Shown here one piece after another: positions 28,062 through 36,065 of a DNA stretch of 64,000 bases. Origin of the DNA: Paraburkholderia sp. Tr-20389 (GTDB lineage Bacteria > Pseudomonadota > Gammaproteobacteria > Burkholderiales > Burkholderiaceae); contig NZ_JAAGPD010000025.1 in NCBI RefSeq assembly GCF_017104565.1, forward strand, positions 1 to 64,000, given 5' to 3'. Below the pieces are notes generated by a model. The model searched no databases, had not been told where the DNA came from, and saw nothing but the letters and a program-made list of their open reading frames with translations. The position numbers and the translations under genes were made by a program. Every line of letters starts with the position of its first letter. Within the stretch, counting starts at the first letter, position 1.

Positions 28062-28517
28062 ATGAAGACTTACGAAACCTTGAGCCAGATGCAATCGCTG
28101 GTCGGCGAGATCGTTGGGACCAGCAACTGGGTCGTTATCGAACAGCAGCGCATCAACACGTTCGCAGATGCGACAGGCGACCACCAGTGGATTCACGTCG
28201 ATCCCGAGCGTGCCGCGAAAGGCCCGTTCGGCGCGCCCATTGCGCATGGCTTCCTGACGCTGAGCCTGCTGCCCGTGTTCCTGGAGACGGCGTTCGCGAT
28301 CCGCAGCGTCAAGATGGGCGTGAACTATGGGCTCAACCGCGTGCGCTTTCTGCGGCCTGTGCCCGTCAACAGCCGCGTGCGCGCCTGTTTCAAGCTGTTG
28401 AGCTTCGAGCCGATCGAGCCGCAGGGTTCGCAGCTCACCTATGAAATGACAGTCGAAACGGAAAACGGCGGCAAGCCGGTGTGCGTGGCCGAGTCGATCG
28501 TGCGCCTGTTCGACTGA
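28062..28517 (+). CDS. MaoC-like (R)-specific enoyl-CoA hydratase
   Basis: The 151-residue hotdog protein has the hydratase-2 motif FADATGDHQWIHVDPERA, with the catalytic Asp and His, followed by GPFGAPIAHGFLTLSLLP. Enzymes of this type add water to trans-2-enoyl-CoA to give (R)-3-hydroxyacyl-CoA. That product is a direct substrate for PHA synthase and for the hydroxysteroid-type SDR at 49631, so this gene could link beta-oxidation to phaC. It sits between two acyl-CoA dehydrogenase genes. I chose ATG 28062, giving MKTYETLSQMQSLVGE; the open frame extends upstream without a sensible start. Confidence 0.9.
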   Translation: MKTYETLSQMQSLVGEIVGTSNWVVIEQQRINTFADATGDHQWIHVDPERAAKGPFGAPIAHGFLTLSLLPVFLETAFAIRSVKMGVNYGLNRVRFLRPVPVNSRVRACFKLLSFEPIEPQGSQLTYEMTVETENGGKPVCVAESIVRLFD

Positions 28518-28538
28518 TAGAGACAACCGAGGAAAACA

Positions 28539-29693
28539 ATGAGCGATACATCCGCAGTGCTCCTGAACGAACAGGAAGTCATGATCCGCGATGCGGCCCG
28601 CAGGGTGGCACAGGACATCGTCGCCGCGACAGCCGCCGAACGCGACCGCACCAGCGCGTGGCCGCGCAACGAACTGAAGGCTGCCGGAGAGATGGGCTTT
28701 CTCGGTATGCACGTCCCCGAGGAATACGGCGGCTCGGCCGCGACCTTTCCGGAGTACTGCCTCGCGATCGAGGAGTTCGCTGCCGCTGACGCCGGCTTCG
28801 CAACCATCGTGCACGTCCACAACGGACTGGCCGGCGCAGTCGCGCAAGGCGGCACCGAAGCGCAAAAGCGCAAATACCTGCCGGACATGGCTTCCGGCAA
28901 GACCATCGTGGCCGGCCTTCTGACCGAACCGCAGGCCGGCTCGGACACCGCCGCGTTCCGCACGACCGCCCGCCGCGAAGGCGATCATTACGTGCTGAAC
29001 GGCAGCAAGCAGTTCATCTCGAACGGCAACGAGGCCGGCGTGGGTCTCGCGATCGCGGCCATCACCGAGACACCGGAAGGAAAGAAGGGGCCGAGTCTCT
29101 TCATCGTCGATCCGCGTGCGCCAGGCTACAACGTGACCCGCGTCGAGGAAAAACTGGGCCAGCGATCGGCCCATGTCGCGGCGATTCAGCTCGACGACCA
29201 TCGCGTGCCGGCGGAAAACCTGGTGGGTGAGGAAGGCGGCGGATACAAGCGCGTGATGGGCATGCTCTCCGAAGGACGCATCGGCATTGCCGCCGTGGCT
29301 TGCGGCGTCGCGCGAGCCGCGCTGGAAGCCGCAGTGAAGTACGCGCAAGAGCGCGAAGCGTACGGCGCGCCGATCATCAAGCTACAAGGCGTGGCCTTCG
29401 ATCTCGCCGACATGGCCACGCAGGTCGACGTCGCCTATCACTACATGCTGCATGCGGCCCGCCTGCACGCCGCTGGTGTGCCTTGTGCGAAAGAGGCGTC
29501 GATGGCGAAGCTGTTTGCAAGCGAGATCGCGGAAAAAGTGTGCTCGGAGGCGATCCAGATTCATGGCGGCTACGGCTATCTGACCGACTTCCCCGTCGAA
29601 CGCTATTACCGCGATGCCCGCGTGACCAAGATCTACGAAGGCACGAGCCATATCCAGAAGGTCATCATCGCGCGCAATCTCGGTTCGCGCTGA
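28539..29693 (+). CDS. Short/medium-chain acyl-CoA dehydrogenase
   Basis: The 384-residue flavoenzyme has all expected landmarks: GLLTEPQAGSDTAAF for FAD contacts, FISNGNEAG, RIGIAAVACGVARAALEAAVKYAQERE, and the C-terminal IYEGTSHIQKVIIARNL with the catalytic glutamate. It converts acyl-CoA to trans-2-enoyl-CoA. It begins 21 bases after the MaoC gene with an AGGAAAAC leader and ends the operon before a strong hairpin at 29710. It meets the MalT-like regulator gene convergently. Confidence 0.93.
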   Translation: MSDTSAVLLNEQEVMIRDAARRVAQDIVAATAAERDRTSAWPRNELKAAGEMGFLGMHVPEEYGGSAATFPEYCLAIEEFAAADAGFATIVHVHNGLAGAVAQGGTEAQKRKYLPDMASGKTIVAGLLTEPQAGSDTAAFRTTARREGDHYVLNGSKQFISNGNEAGVGLAIAAITETPEGKKGPSLFIVDPRAPGYNVTRVEEKLGQRSAHVAAIQLDDHRVPAENLVGEEGGGYKRVMGMLSEGRIGIAAVACGVARAALEAAVKYAQEREAYGAPIIKLQGVAFDLADMATQVDVAYHYMLHAARLHAAGVPCAKEASMAKLFASEIAEKVCSEAIQIHGGYGYLTDFPVERYYRDARVTKIYEGTSHIQKVIIARNLGSR

Positions 29694-29709
29694 GCAGCGC
29701 CTTATCTGC

Positions 29710-29734
29710 GGGGCGCGCGTTCTTCGCGCGCCCC
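29710..29734. terminator. Hairpin between convergent genes
   Basis: GGGGCGCGCG and CGCGCGCCCC form a perfect 10-base stem with loop TTCTT, between the ends of the acyl-CoA dehydrogenase and the MalT-like regulator. There is no strong T-run, but the position suits a two-way terminator. Confidence 0.55.
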
Positions 29735-29752
29735 CGTCTTCAGCGCAGTAAC

Positions 29753-32482
29753 CTACTTCAACATGCCACGCTGCCGCGCCAGCGAAATCGCATCGTAGCG
29801 GCTCGACACACCCAGCTTGGCGAGAATGTTCTTCACATTCCACTTCACCGTGCCGAACGTGATGTTCAGCGTCAACGCGATGCGTTTGTTCGACATGGCT
29901 TCTGCGATCAGTGTCAGGATTTCCAGTTCGCGTGGAGTCAGCGAGACCCGGTGCGGATCCGCGTTGCCTCTGCTGCCCGCGCCCGGGCTCGTAGCACCGC
30001 CCGCGTGAACATGTTCCGCTGCCGCGGCCGCGCCCGGTGTCATTCGGGTGAGCAGGTCGTCGAGATAGCGTGCGACGGGCGGCGGCAGGCTGGCGTCACC
30101 CTTCATCGCGGCCAGCAGATTGCCGATCTGTGCCTTCATGTCGAGCAGCGTGCGAACCAGCCCAAGCTTCGAACCCAGCGTCAGCGCCTGCGTCAGGCAG
30201 CGCGTCGCCTCCGCGTCCTGCTGCTGGCTGTGGTGCGCCACGGCGGCAAGCAGGTTCGCGCGGACCACCACGCGCTCTTGTCCATGCCCCTCTCCGAAGC
30301 GCAGCACGTCGACCAGCGCTCGCAACGCGACGCCGGGGTTGCTGTCCGCCAATGCCAGTTGCGCGCTTGCGGCTGCGGCAATGGCCGGAATCTCGACGAA
30401 CACGCCCGTCGCGTCCGCATAGCGCTCGCGCAGTACTTCGAGGCGGGTGACCAGTTCCGACGCGCGTCGGCGCTCGCCGACGGCGAGCAGCATGTTGACC
30501 TGTTCAGCGAGCATGTGCGCAAGCGCGCGATCCAGTCCGAGCAGATGGAAATGCGATGCCTGCGCTTCGAGGAACGCGAGCGCCGTTTCCGGTGCGTCCT
30601 GCAGGAAGTCGAGTCGCGCGCGGCACAGCGACGCGCGCGTCATCACGTCCGGCCATGAGGACTGCACGATACCCGTGCGGTTGGCGAGCACCTCGCGAGC
30701 GTCGTCGGTGCGGTCCAGTTCGTACCACGCATCGGCGAGCGTTGCAGCGCACAGGTTGGCGGCGACGGAGCCACGGCCAAACGCGGCTTCGGCGCGAGCA
30801 AGGATGCTGGTGCCGAGGCGTTCGGCTTGGGTGACGTCGCCGGCGACGAGGCACGCCTGCGCGCGAAAGCTTTCGAAGACCATCGCCATGTCATTGGCCC
30901 GGTCTTCCGGCGCGACGGGATTGTCGTCTAGCAAGCGGTGCACGTCGGCATGGCGACCGACCGCGAGGTACGCGGCGGCGAGCCCCGCGAGGCAGATGTA
31001 GCGCAGCGACGGGTTCTCGATCGGCATATTGCAGGCCGGTTCGAGAAGCTCGATGACGCGCTGCATGTCGTCGCGCTGCACGGCGATCGACGAATCCGTG
31101 ATGACGAACTTCGACGAGATCGCCGGGATTTTTGCGGCATCGGTGCGGCGAATCTGTTCGAGCCAGCGTTCGGCCTTGTCGGGCCGGCCCGTGAGCGCGT
31201 AGGTCAGGCAGCCGAGAAAGAACAGGCGTGGATGAGAGAACAGCGTCTCCTGCGGCAGGTGGTCGAGCAGATGCAACATGGGACCGATATAGGTCATGTT
31301 CCATGTCGATCTGGCGGCTGCCTGCTCCATCACGCCGGCGGCAAATTCGAGATCGCCGCCGAGGTTCGCGTGCCGCACCGATTCGACCAGCAGCCCCTGC
31401 TCCGCGAACCAGCGGCTGGCGCGCCGGTGCAGCGCGTCGACGGTCGGCTGGCCCTGCTGGGCGAGCCGCTGCGCGAGGAATTCGCCGAACAGCGGATGGA
31501 AGCGATACCACGGCGAGCGATCGTCGGAGTCGACGCGGTAGATCAGCAGGTTTTCATCCTCGGCGCGCTTGATCAGTTCGGCGGCGGAGGGATCTTCGGT
31601 GACGTATCCGGCCAGCTCGGCGTTGAAGCGCCGCAAGACCGCCGTTTTTTCCATGAACGAAATCAGTTCCGGCGGCAGGTAGGCCACCACGTCCTCGGCC
31701 AGATAGGACTGCAAATCAGCCGATTTCCACAGCAGCGCGCGCAGGTTCGCGCGCTTGGCCGGCCGGATGCGCAGCATCGTCGCGACGGGTTGCAGGCTCG
31801 CTGGCCAACCGGTCGTCAGATCGTGGATCAGGCGCACTTCGTCGGCCGTGAGCTTCAGCGTACTCAGGTTCTGTTCGAAGAAGGCGCGCGTTTCCTCCAG
31901 ATCGAAGGGCAGCTCGCCGAAGTCGATTTCCGAGACCTGGCCCTGCATGCGCAACCGCCCGAGGCTGAGCGGCGGAATGGTCCGAGACGCGATGACGATA
32001 TGCAGGTTCGCAGGACAGTGGTCGAGCAGTTTCTGCATCAGCCGGTGGGCGGCGGGTGCTTCCTCGTGATGGTAGTCGTCGATCAGCAGATACAGCTCGC
32101 GATCGATCTCTTCCATTGCACTGGTGACGACGGCCGCCACCGTATCGATCGACTGCTCGCTGCCGGTGGCATGCGGCACGATGCTCTCGGACGGCATGCC
32201 GAGGCGCTGGAACGCTTCCAGCAGGTAGGTGCAGAAGCGCGAGAAGTCGCGGTCGCCATGGCTCAGCGAGAGCCAGGCGACGTCGATGCCGGACTTGATC
32301 AGCGCCTGACGCCATTGCGCGAGCAGGATGGTCTTGCCGAAACCGGCGCCGCCCGTGATCAGCGTGGCGGCGCAGTACTTCGTCTCTTCCAGACGGGCCA
32401 GCAGATGCTGACGCAGGATATGACGGGGGCCGATGCGTGGCGGCGAGAACTTCGTCGCCACCAGGAGATTGTCGGAGTTCAT
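29753..32482 (-). CDS. MalT-like ATP-dependent LuxR-family transcriptional activator (LAL type)
   Basis: The 909-residue protein has the MalT architecture. A Walker A loop (GGAGFGKT, residues 44-51) and Walker B (LYLLIDDYHHEE) lie in the NTPase domain. A winged-helix region and a long helical TPR-like sensor domain follow. A LuxR-type helix-turn-helix comes at the C-terminus (LTPRELEILTLIAEAMSNKRIALTLN, then VKWNVKNILAKLGVSSRYDAISLA). Such proteins bind ATP plus an inducer, multimerise and activate catabolic operons. I chose ATG 32482; the open frame continues 79 residues upstream without resemblance to the family. Its gene lies in the middle of the cluster it probably controls. Confidence 0.9.
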   Translation of the reverse strand: MNSDNLLVATKFSPPRIGPRHILRQHLLARLEETKYCAATLITGGAGFGKTILLAQWRQALIKSGIDVAWLSLSHGDRDFSRFCTYLLEAFQRLGMPSESIVPHATGSEQSIDTVAAVVTSAMEEIDRELYLLIDDYHHEEAPAAHRLMQKLLDHCPANLHIVIASRTIPPLSLGRLRMQGQVSEIDFGELPFDLEETRAFFEQNLSTLKLTADEVRLIHDLTTGWPASLQPVATMLRIRPAKRANLRALLWKSADLQSYLAEDVVAYLPPELISFMEKTAVLRRFNAELAGYVTEDPSAAELIKRAEDENLLIYRVDSDDRSPWYRFHPLFGEFLAQRLAQQGQPTVDALHRRASRWFAEQGLLVESVRHANLGGDLEFAAGVMEQAAARSTWNMTYIGPMLHLLDHLPQETLFSHPRLFFLGCLTYALTGRPDKAERWLEQIRRTDAAKIPAISSKFVITDSSIAVQRDDMQRVIELLEPACNMPIENPSLRYICLAGLAAAYLAVGRHADVHRLLDDNPVAPEDRANDMAMVFESFRAQACLVAGDVTQAERLGTSILARAEAAFGRGSVAANLCAATLADAWYELDRTDDAREVLANRTGIVQSSWPDVMTRASLCRARLDFLQDAPETALAFLEAQASHFHLLGLDRALAHMLAEQVNMLLAVGERRRASELVTRLEVLRERYADATGVFVEIPAIAAAASAQLALADSNPGVALRALVDVLRFGEGHGQERVVVRANLLAAVAHHSQQQDAEATRCLTQALTLGSKLGLVRTLLDMKAQIGNLLAAMKGDASLPPPVARYLDDLLTRMTPGAAAAAEHVHAGGATSPGAGSRGNADPHRVSLTPRELEILTLIAEAMSNKRIALTLNITFGTVKWNVKNILAKLGVSSRYDAISLARQRGMLK

Positions 32483-32667
32483 GGCGGAGGCTTGCCTGTT
32501 CGGACTGTCCCGTGGCCTGGCAATGCGGGCGCTATGCCGCATCGGGCGGGGACTTGACGGCACATTATCGCGTTTCGATTTGCGCTTTGGAAGCCGCGGA
32601 AAGCCCGTATGGCATGTCGGCTTCTCGTGACCCGCGCTTTTGATTGCGGACCGTTGCGCGTCCGCAA

Positions 32668-32677
32668 GGGGAGGGGC
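32668..32677 (+). promoter_or_regulatory. MalT-box-like motif between regulator and crotonase
   Basis: GGGGAGGGGC, preceded by CGTCCGCAA, matches the MalT box at 8 of 10 positions. It lies 79 bases before the crotonase ATG and 186 bases from the start of the MalT-like gene, so it could serve both, including autoregulation. Confidence 0.4.
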
Positions 32678-32755
32678 AATTATGGGATCGCCTGACGTAC
32701 CTTGGCTGCCGACAGACACGCTCCGTGCGTGTCGATTCGGGACTAAGGAGAGGAG

Positions 32756-33532
32756 ATGAGCGAATCGGTTTCATTTGAGGTGAACGGCCAGGTCGGCTGG
32801 ATCACGTTGACGCGCCCGGAAGCGAGAAATGCGTTGAGCCGCGACATGGTTCTGTCGATGACAGCGCAGCTACGCGCCTGGAAAGAAGACGATGCCGTAC
32901 GCGTCGTGGCGCTGACGGGCACGGGCCCGGCCTTTTGCGCAGGTGCCGATCTGAAGACGGCAGGCAATCCGGCACAGCCGGGGGAAATGGATTTTCTCGA
33001 CACGCTGGTCGTTTTCTTCGACCTGCTGCGTTCGTTTCCGAAGCCTGTGATTGCAGCCGTCAACGGCCTCGCCGTCGCGGGTGGTCTTGAGACGGTGCTG
33101 GCTTGCGACTTCGTGATCGCCGCGCAGAGCGCGCGTTTCGGCGACGCCCACTCGAATTTCGGCGTGTTCCCCGGCGGCGGCGGCGCGGCCGTGCTGCCGC
33201 GCAAGGTGCCGCAAAACGTCGCGAAGTATCTGCTCTTTACCGGCGATTCGTTGCCGGCCGAGGACATGAAGACCTACGGTCTGGTCAGCGAAGTGGTCGC
33301 CGACGCCGAGCTGGTTGCGCGCGTCCAGGCGATCGGCGACAAGCTGTCGAAGAAGAGCCCGCTGGTGTTGCGCCGCATGAAGCAGGTGGCCGACCAGACC
33401 GCGGACAAGCCGGTGGCCGATGCGCTGCGCCATGAGCTGCTGGAGCTGCGCAACCACCAGCGTTCGTACGACATCGCCGAAGGCCTGCGCGCATTCGCCG
33501 AGAAGCGCACGCCCGAGTTCAAGGGCTACTGA
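32756..33532 (+). CDS. Enoyl-CoA hydratase/isomerase family protein
   Basis: The 258-residue crotonase has the oxyanion-hole segments (TGTGPAFCAGADLKTAG and KPVIAAVNGLAVAGGLETVLACDFVIA). The catalytic loop reads HSNFGVFPGGGGAAVLPRKV and lacks the standard second glutamate, so the reaction may differ from simple hydration. A strong Shine-Dalgarno (AAGGAGAGG) precedes the ATG. It is divergent from the MalT-like regulator and is followed 62 bases later by a thiolase-family gene, probably in one operon. Confidence 0.88.
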   Translation: MSESVSFEVNGQVGWITLTRPEARNALSRDMVLSMTAQLRAWKEDDAVRVVALTGTGPAFCAGADLKTAGNPAQPGEMDFLDTLVVFFDLLRSFPKPVIAAVNGLAVAGGLETVLACDFVIAAQSARFGDAHSNFGVFPGGGGAAVLPRKVPQNVAKYLLFTGDSLPAEDMKTYGLVSEVVADAELVARVQAIGDKLSKKSPLVLRRMKQVADQTADKPVADALRHELLELRNHQRSYDIAEGLRAFAEKRTPEFKGY

Positions 33533-33594
33533 TCCGGGCGCGAGTGTTTGTACCTCGCGCTCACCTCCCTTTGCATTGAATCTGGAATAACGAC

Positions 33595-34839
33595 ATGGAA
33601 GACATCTACATCGTCGGCGTGGGCATGACGCCGTTCGGCCGCCACGCTGACAAATCCGTCAAGCAACTTACCGCGTGGGCAGTGGAAGACGCACTGAAGG
33701 ACTCCGGTTGCGACCGCAAATGGGTGCAGGCCGCTTTCTTCGGCAACTGCACGCAAGGCCATTTCGACGGACAGCATATGATCCGTGGCCAGGTGGCGCT
33801 GCTGCCGCTCGGCTTCGACAGCATTCCGATCTTCAACCTCGAAGGCGCCTGCGCGTCGTCGAGTCATGCGTTCAATCTTGCCGTGACGCAGCTGCGTGCC
33901 GGTGCAGCCGACGTGGTCCTCGCCGTGGGCGCCGAAAAGATGTTCTACAGCGACAAGGCGAAGATGTTCTCGGCCTTCGAATCTGCCTGGGATATCGAAA
34001 CGTTCGAGGAGAACAAGAACTACCTCTCGCAGATGGGCAAGAACGTCGAGGTGCCGCCGGGTTCGCAGTCGGAGAAGCCGTATAGCCCGTTCATGGACGT
34101 CTACGCGGCGCTGGGCCGAGGCGGCCTGATCGAGCGCTTCGGCATTACGCAGCGTCAGCTCGCGGCGGTGGCGTCCAAGAATCACGGCCATTCGGTTCAC
34201 AATGAGCGCTCGCAGTATCGCAACCCGATGACGATCGAAGAGGTGCTGGCCGCGCCGCCCATCACCTATCCGATCACGCTGCCGATGTGCTCGCCGATCT
34301 CCGACGGCGCGGCGGCCGCCATCGTCTGTACCGGCTCGGCGCTGAAGAAGTACGGCTTCGATCGCAAGCGCGCGGTGCGGGTGCTGGCGAGCGTGGTGCG
34401 CTCGGCTTCGGCGCGCGCGGCGCATGAGTTCGACAAGGGCTGTACGCATCTGGCCGGCAAGGCGGCATTCGAACAGGCAGGCATCTCGCCGAAGGACGTC
34501 GATGTGGCCGAAATCCACGACGCAACCGCAATCGGCGAATTGCTGTCGATCGAGTCGCTGGGGCTGTGCGAACCGGGCGCGAGCGGCGTGATGGCCGAGC
34601 GCGGCGAGACTTCGCTGGGCGGCAAGCTGCCCGTCAATCCGTCGGGCGGTCTCGAATCGAAGGGGCATCCGATTGGCGCGACCGGCCTCGGCCAGATCTT
34701 CGAACTGGTGGAGCAGTTGCGTAGCAATTGCGGCAAGCGCCAGGTCGAGGGCGCGAGGATTGCGCTGCAAGGTAACGGCGGCGGCTTGTGGCGCGTCGAA
34801 GAATCGACCGAGCACGTGGGCATTTTCGGGCTGGCCTGA
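33595..34839 (+). CDS. Thiolase-superfamily protein, lipid-transfer (SCP-x/Ltp) type with altered HDC motif
   Basis: The 414-residue protein has the thiolase nucleophile region GACASSSHA (C86) and the histidine motif GHPIGATG (358-364). In SCP-x thiolases the second acid/base cysteine lies in an HDC motif; here it reads HDA (308-310), so that cysteine is missing. The C-terminus GNGGGLWRVEES also differs from the usual QHNxGxGGAVV. It may be a thiolase with an unusual mechanism, a retro-aldolase-like Ltp protein, or a synthase. It follows a crotonase and ends facing an alcohol dehydrogenase gene. Confidence 0.82.
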   Translation: MEDIYIVGVGMTPFGRHADKSVKQLTAWAVEDALKDSGCDRKWVQAAFFGNCTQGHFDGQHMIRGQVALLPLGFDSIPIFNLEGACASSSHAFNLAVTQLRAGAADVVLAVGAEKMFYSDKAKMFSAFESAWDIETFEENKNYLSQMGKNVEVPPGSQSEKPYSPFMDVYAALGRGGLIERFGITQRQLAAVASKNHGHSVHNERSQYRNPMTIEEVLAAPPITYPITLPMCSPISDGAAAAIVCTGSALKKYGFDRKRAVRVLASVVRSASARAAHEFDKGCTHLAGKAAFEQAGISPKDVDVAEIHDATAIGELLSIESLGLCEPGASGVMAERGETSLGGKLPVNPSGGLESKGHPIGATGLGQIFELVEQLRSNCGKRQVEGARIALQGNGGGLWRVEESTEHVGIFGLA

Positions 34840-34873
34840 AATCGCAGCGATACGCGTAGAGCGTAGATGGTGA

Positions 34874-34908
34874 AACAAGGGGATGTGGCGATACCACATC
34901 CCCTTGTT
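34874..34908. terminator. Bidirectional terminator between convergent genes
   Basis: AACAAGGGGATGTGG and CCACATCCCCTTGTT form a perfect 15-base stem with a CGATA loop. It lies between the thiolase-family gene and the alcohol dehydrogenase, which are convergent. Short T-rich flanks on each strand fit a two-way terminator. The stem contains a MalT-box-like word by composition. Confidence 0.75.
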
Positions 34909-34933
34909 CGTTAACATCTGCCGCCGGCGAAGT

Positions 34934-35995
34934 TCAGTCGATCTCGACGTTGCGCAGCGACGCCATATCGATGACGAAGCGGTACTTCACGTCGTTCGCC
35001 TGCATCCGCTTGAACGCGCTGTTGATATCGCGCACGTCCACCATTTCGCAGGTGGGCAACACGTTGTGCTCGGCACAGAAGTCCAGCAGTTCCTGCGTGG
35101 CCGGCAGGCCGCCGATCAGCGACCCGGAGATCGAGCGGTTGTTCAGCACCAGCAGCGCGCCGTGGATCGCCTCGAGCGGCTCCAGCGCGCCAACCAGCAC
35201 CAGTACGCCGTTGCGACCCAGCAAGGTCAGATAAGGGTTGACGTTGTGCTTCGTCGGAATTGTGTCGAGGATGAAATCGAAACGGTTGGCGGACCCCTGC
35301 ATCGCCTTGGGTTCCTTCGACAGCAGTACGTCGGCGGCACCGAGCGCGCGGGCGTCATCGGCCTTGCCGGCGGACGTGGTGATGACCGTCACCTCGGCGC
35401 CGAGCGCTACCGCGAGCTTCACGGCCATGTGGCCGAGCCCGCCCAGACCCACCACCGCGACCTTCGATCCTTTACCGACGCCGTGACGCCGCAGTGGCGT
35501 CCAGACGGTGATGCCGGCGCACAGCAGCGGGCCGGCGTACTTCATGTCGAGCGCAGCGGGAACGCGCAGCACGAACTTTTCGCGTACGACGATGTGCTCC
35601 GAGTAGCCGCCCAAGGTGGTTTCACCCGTGTGGCGGTCTTTGCCGTTGTACGTCGCAGTAGGGCCTTTCGTGCAGTTCTGCTCGTTGCCGCTGTCGCACG
35701 ATGGGCAGTCCTGGCAGCTATCGACCAGGCAGCCGACGGCCACACGGTCCCCCACCTTGTAGCGTGTGACGTCCGAGCCGATGGCCGCGACATGGCCGAC
35801 GATCTCATGTCCGGGGACACAGGGATAAACCGTCGAGCCCCAGTCGTTGTTGACGGTATGCGCATCCGAATGGCAGATGCCGCAGTAGTCGATGGCGATC
35901 GCGACATCGTCGGCGCGAAGGTTGCGGCGCTCGATGCGCGTGGGTGTTAGTTCGGCGTGCGCTTCGCACGCGCAGAAGGCTTTGTAGCGTGTCAT
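34934..35995 (-). CDS. Zinc-dependent NAD(P)-linked alcohol dehydrogenase, cinnamyl-alcohol/YahK type
   Basis: The 353-residue medium-chain dehydrogenase has the catalytic zinc motif DYCGICHSDAHTVNNDWG and GHEIVGHV, the structural zinc cysteines (CQDCPSCDSGNEQNC), and the nucleotide-binding VGLGGLGHMAVKLAVALGA. Related enzymes (YahK, AdhC) reduce or oxidise a broad range of aldehydes and alcohols, usually with NADP. It is the last gene of a minus-strand operon behind luxE-like and luxC-like genes, so it should act on the aldehyde made or used by them. I chose ATG 35995; 58 upstream residues look non-coding. Confidence 0.92.
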   Translation of the reverse strand: MTRYKAFCACEAHAELTPTRIERRNLRADDVAIAIDYCGICHSDAHTVNNDWGSTVYPCVPGHEIVGHVAAIGSDVTRYKVGDRVAVGCLVDSCQDCPSCDSGNEQNCTKGPTATYNGKDRHTGETTLGGYSEHIVVREKFVLRVPAALDMKYAGPLLCAGITVWTPLRRHGVGKGSKVAVVGLGGLGHMAVKLAVALGAEVTVITTSAGKADDARALGAADVLLSKEPKAMQGSANRFDFILDTIPTKHNVNPYLTLLGRNGVLVLVGALEPLEAIHGALLVLNNRSISGSLIGGLPATQELLDFCAEHNVLPTCEMVDVRDINSAFKRMQANDVKYRFVIDMASLRNVEID

Positions 35996-36065
35996 TGCAG
36001 ATCCATCAGAGAGTGAACGAATACCCGTCGCGTACGTGTGACGGGCACTCGCGAGTGAGTGATGC

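Noticed and set aside
34874-34908. MalT-box-like words in a perfect inverted repeat as an operator
   Set aside because: The hairpin lies between the 3' ends of two convergent genes, where a terminator is expected and no promoter is needed. The word match is probably incidental and warns that the motif alone is weak evidence.
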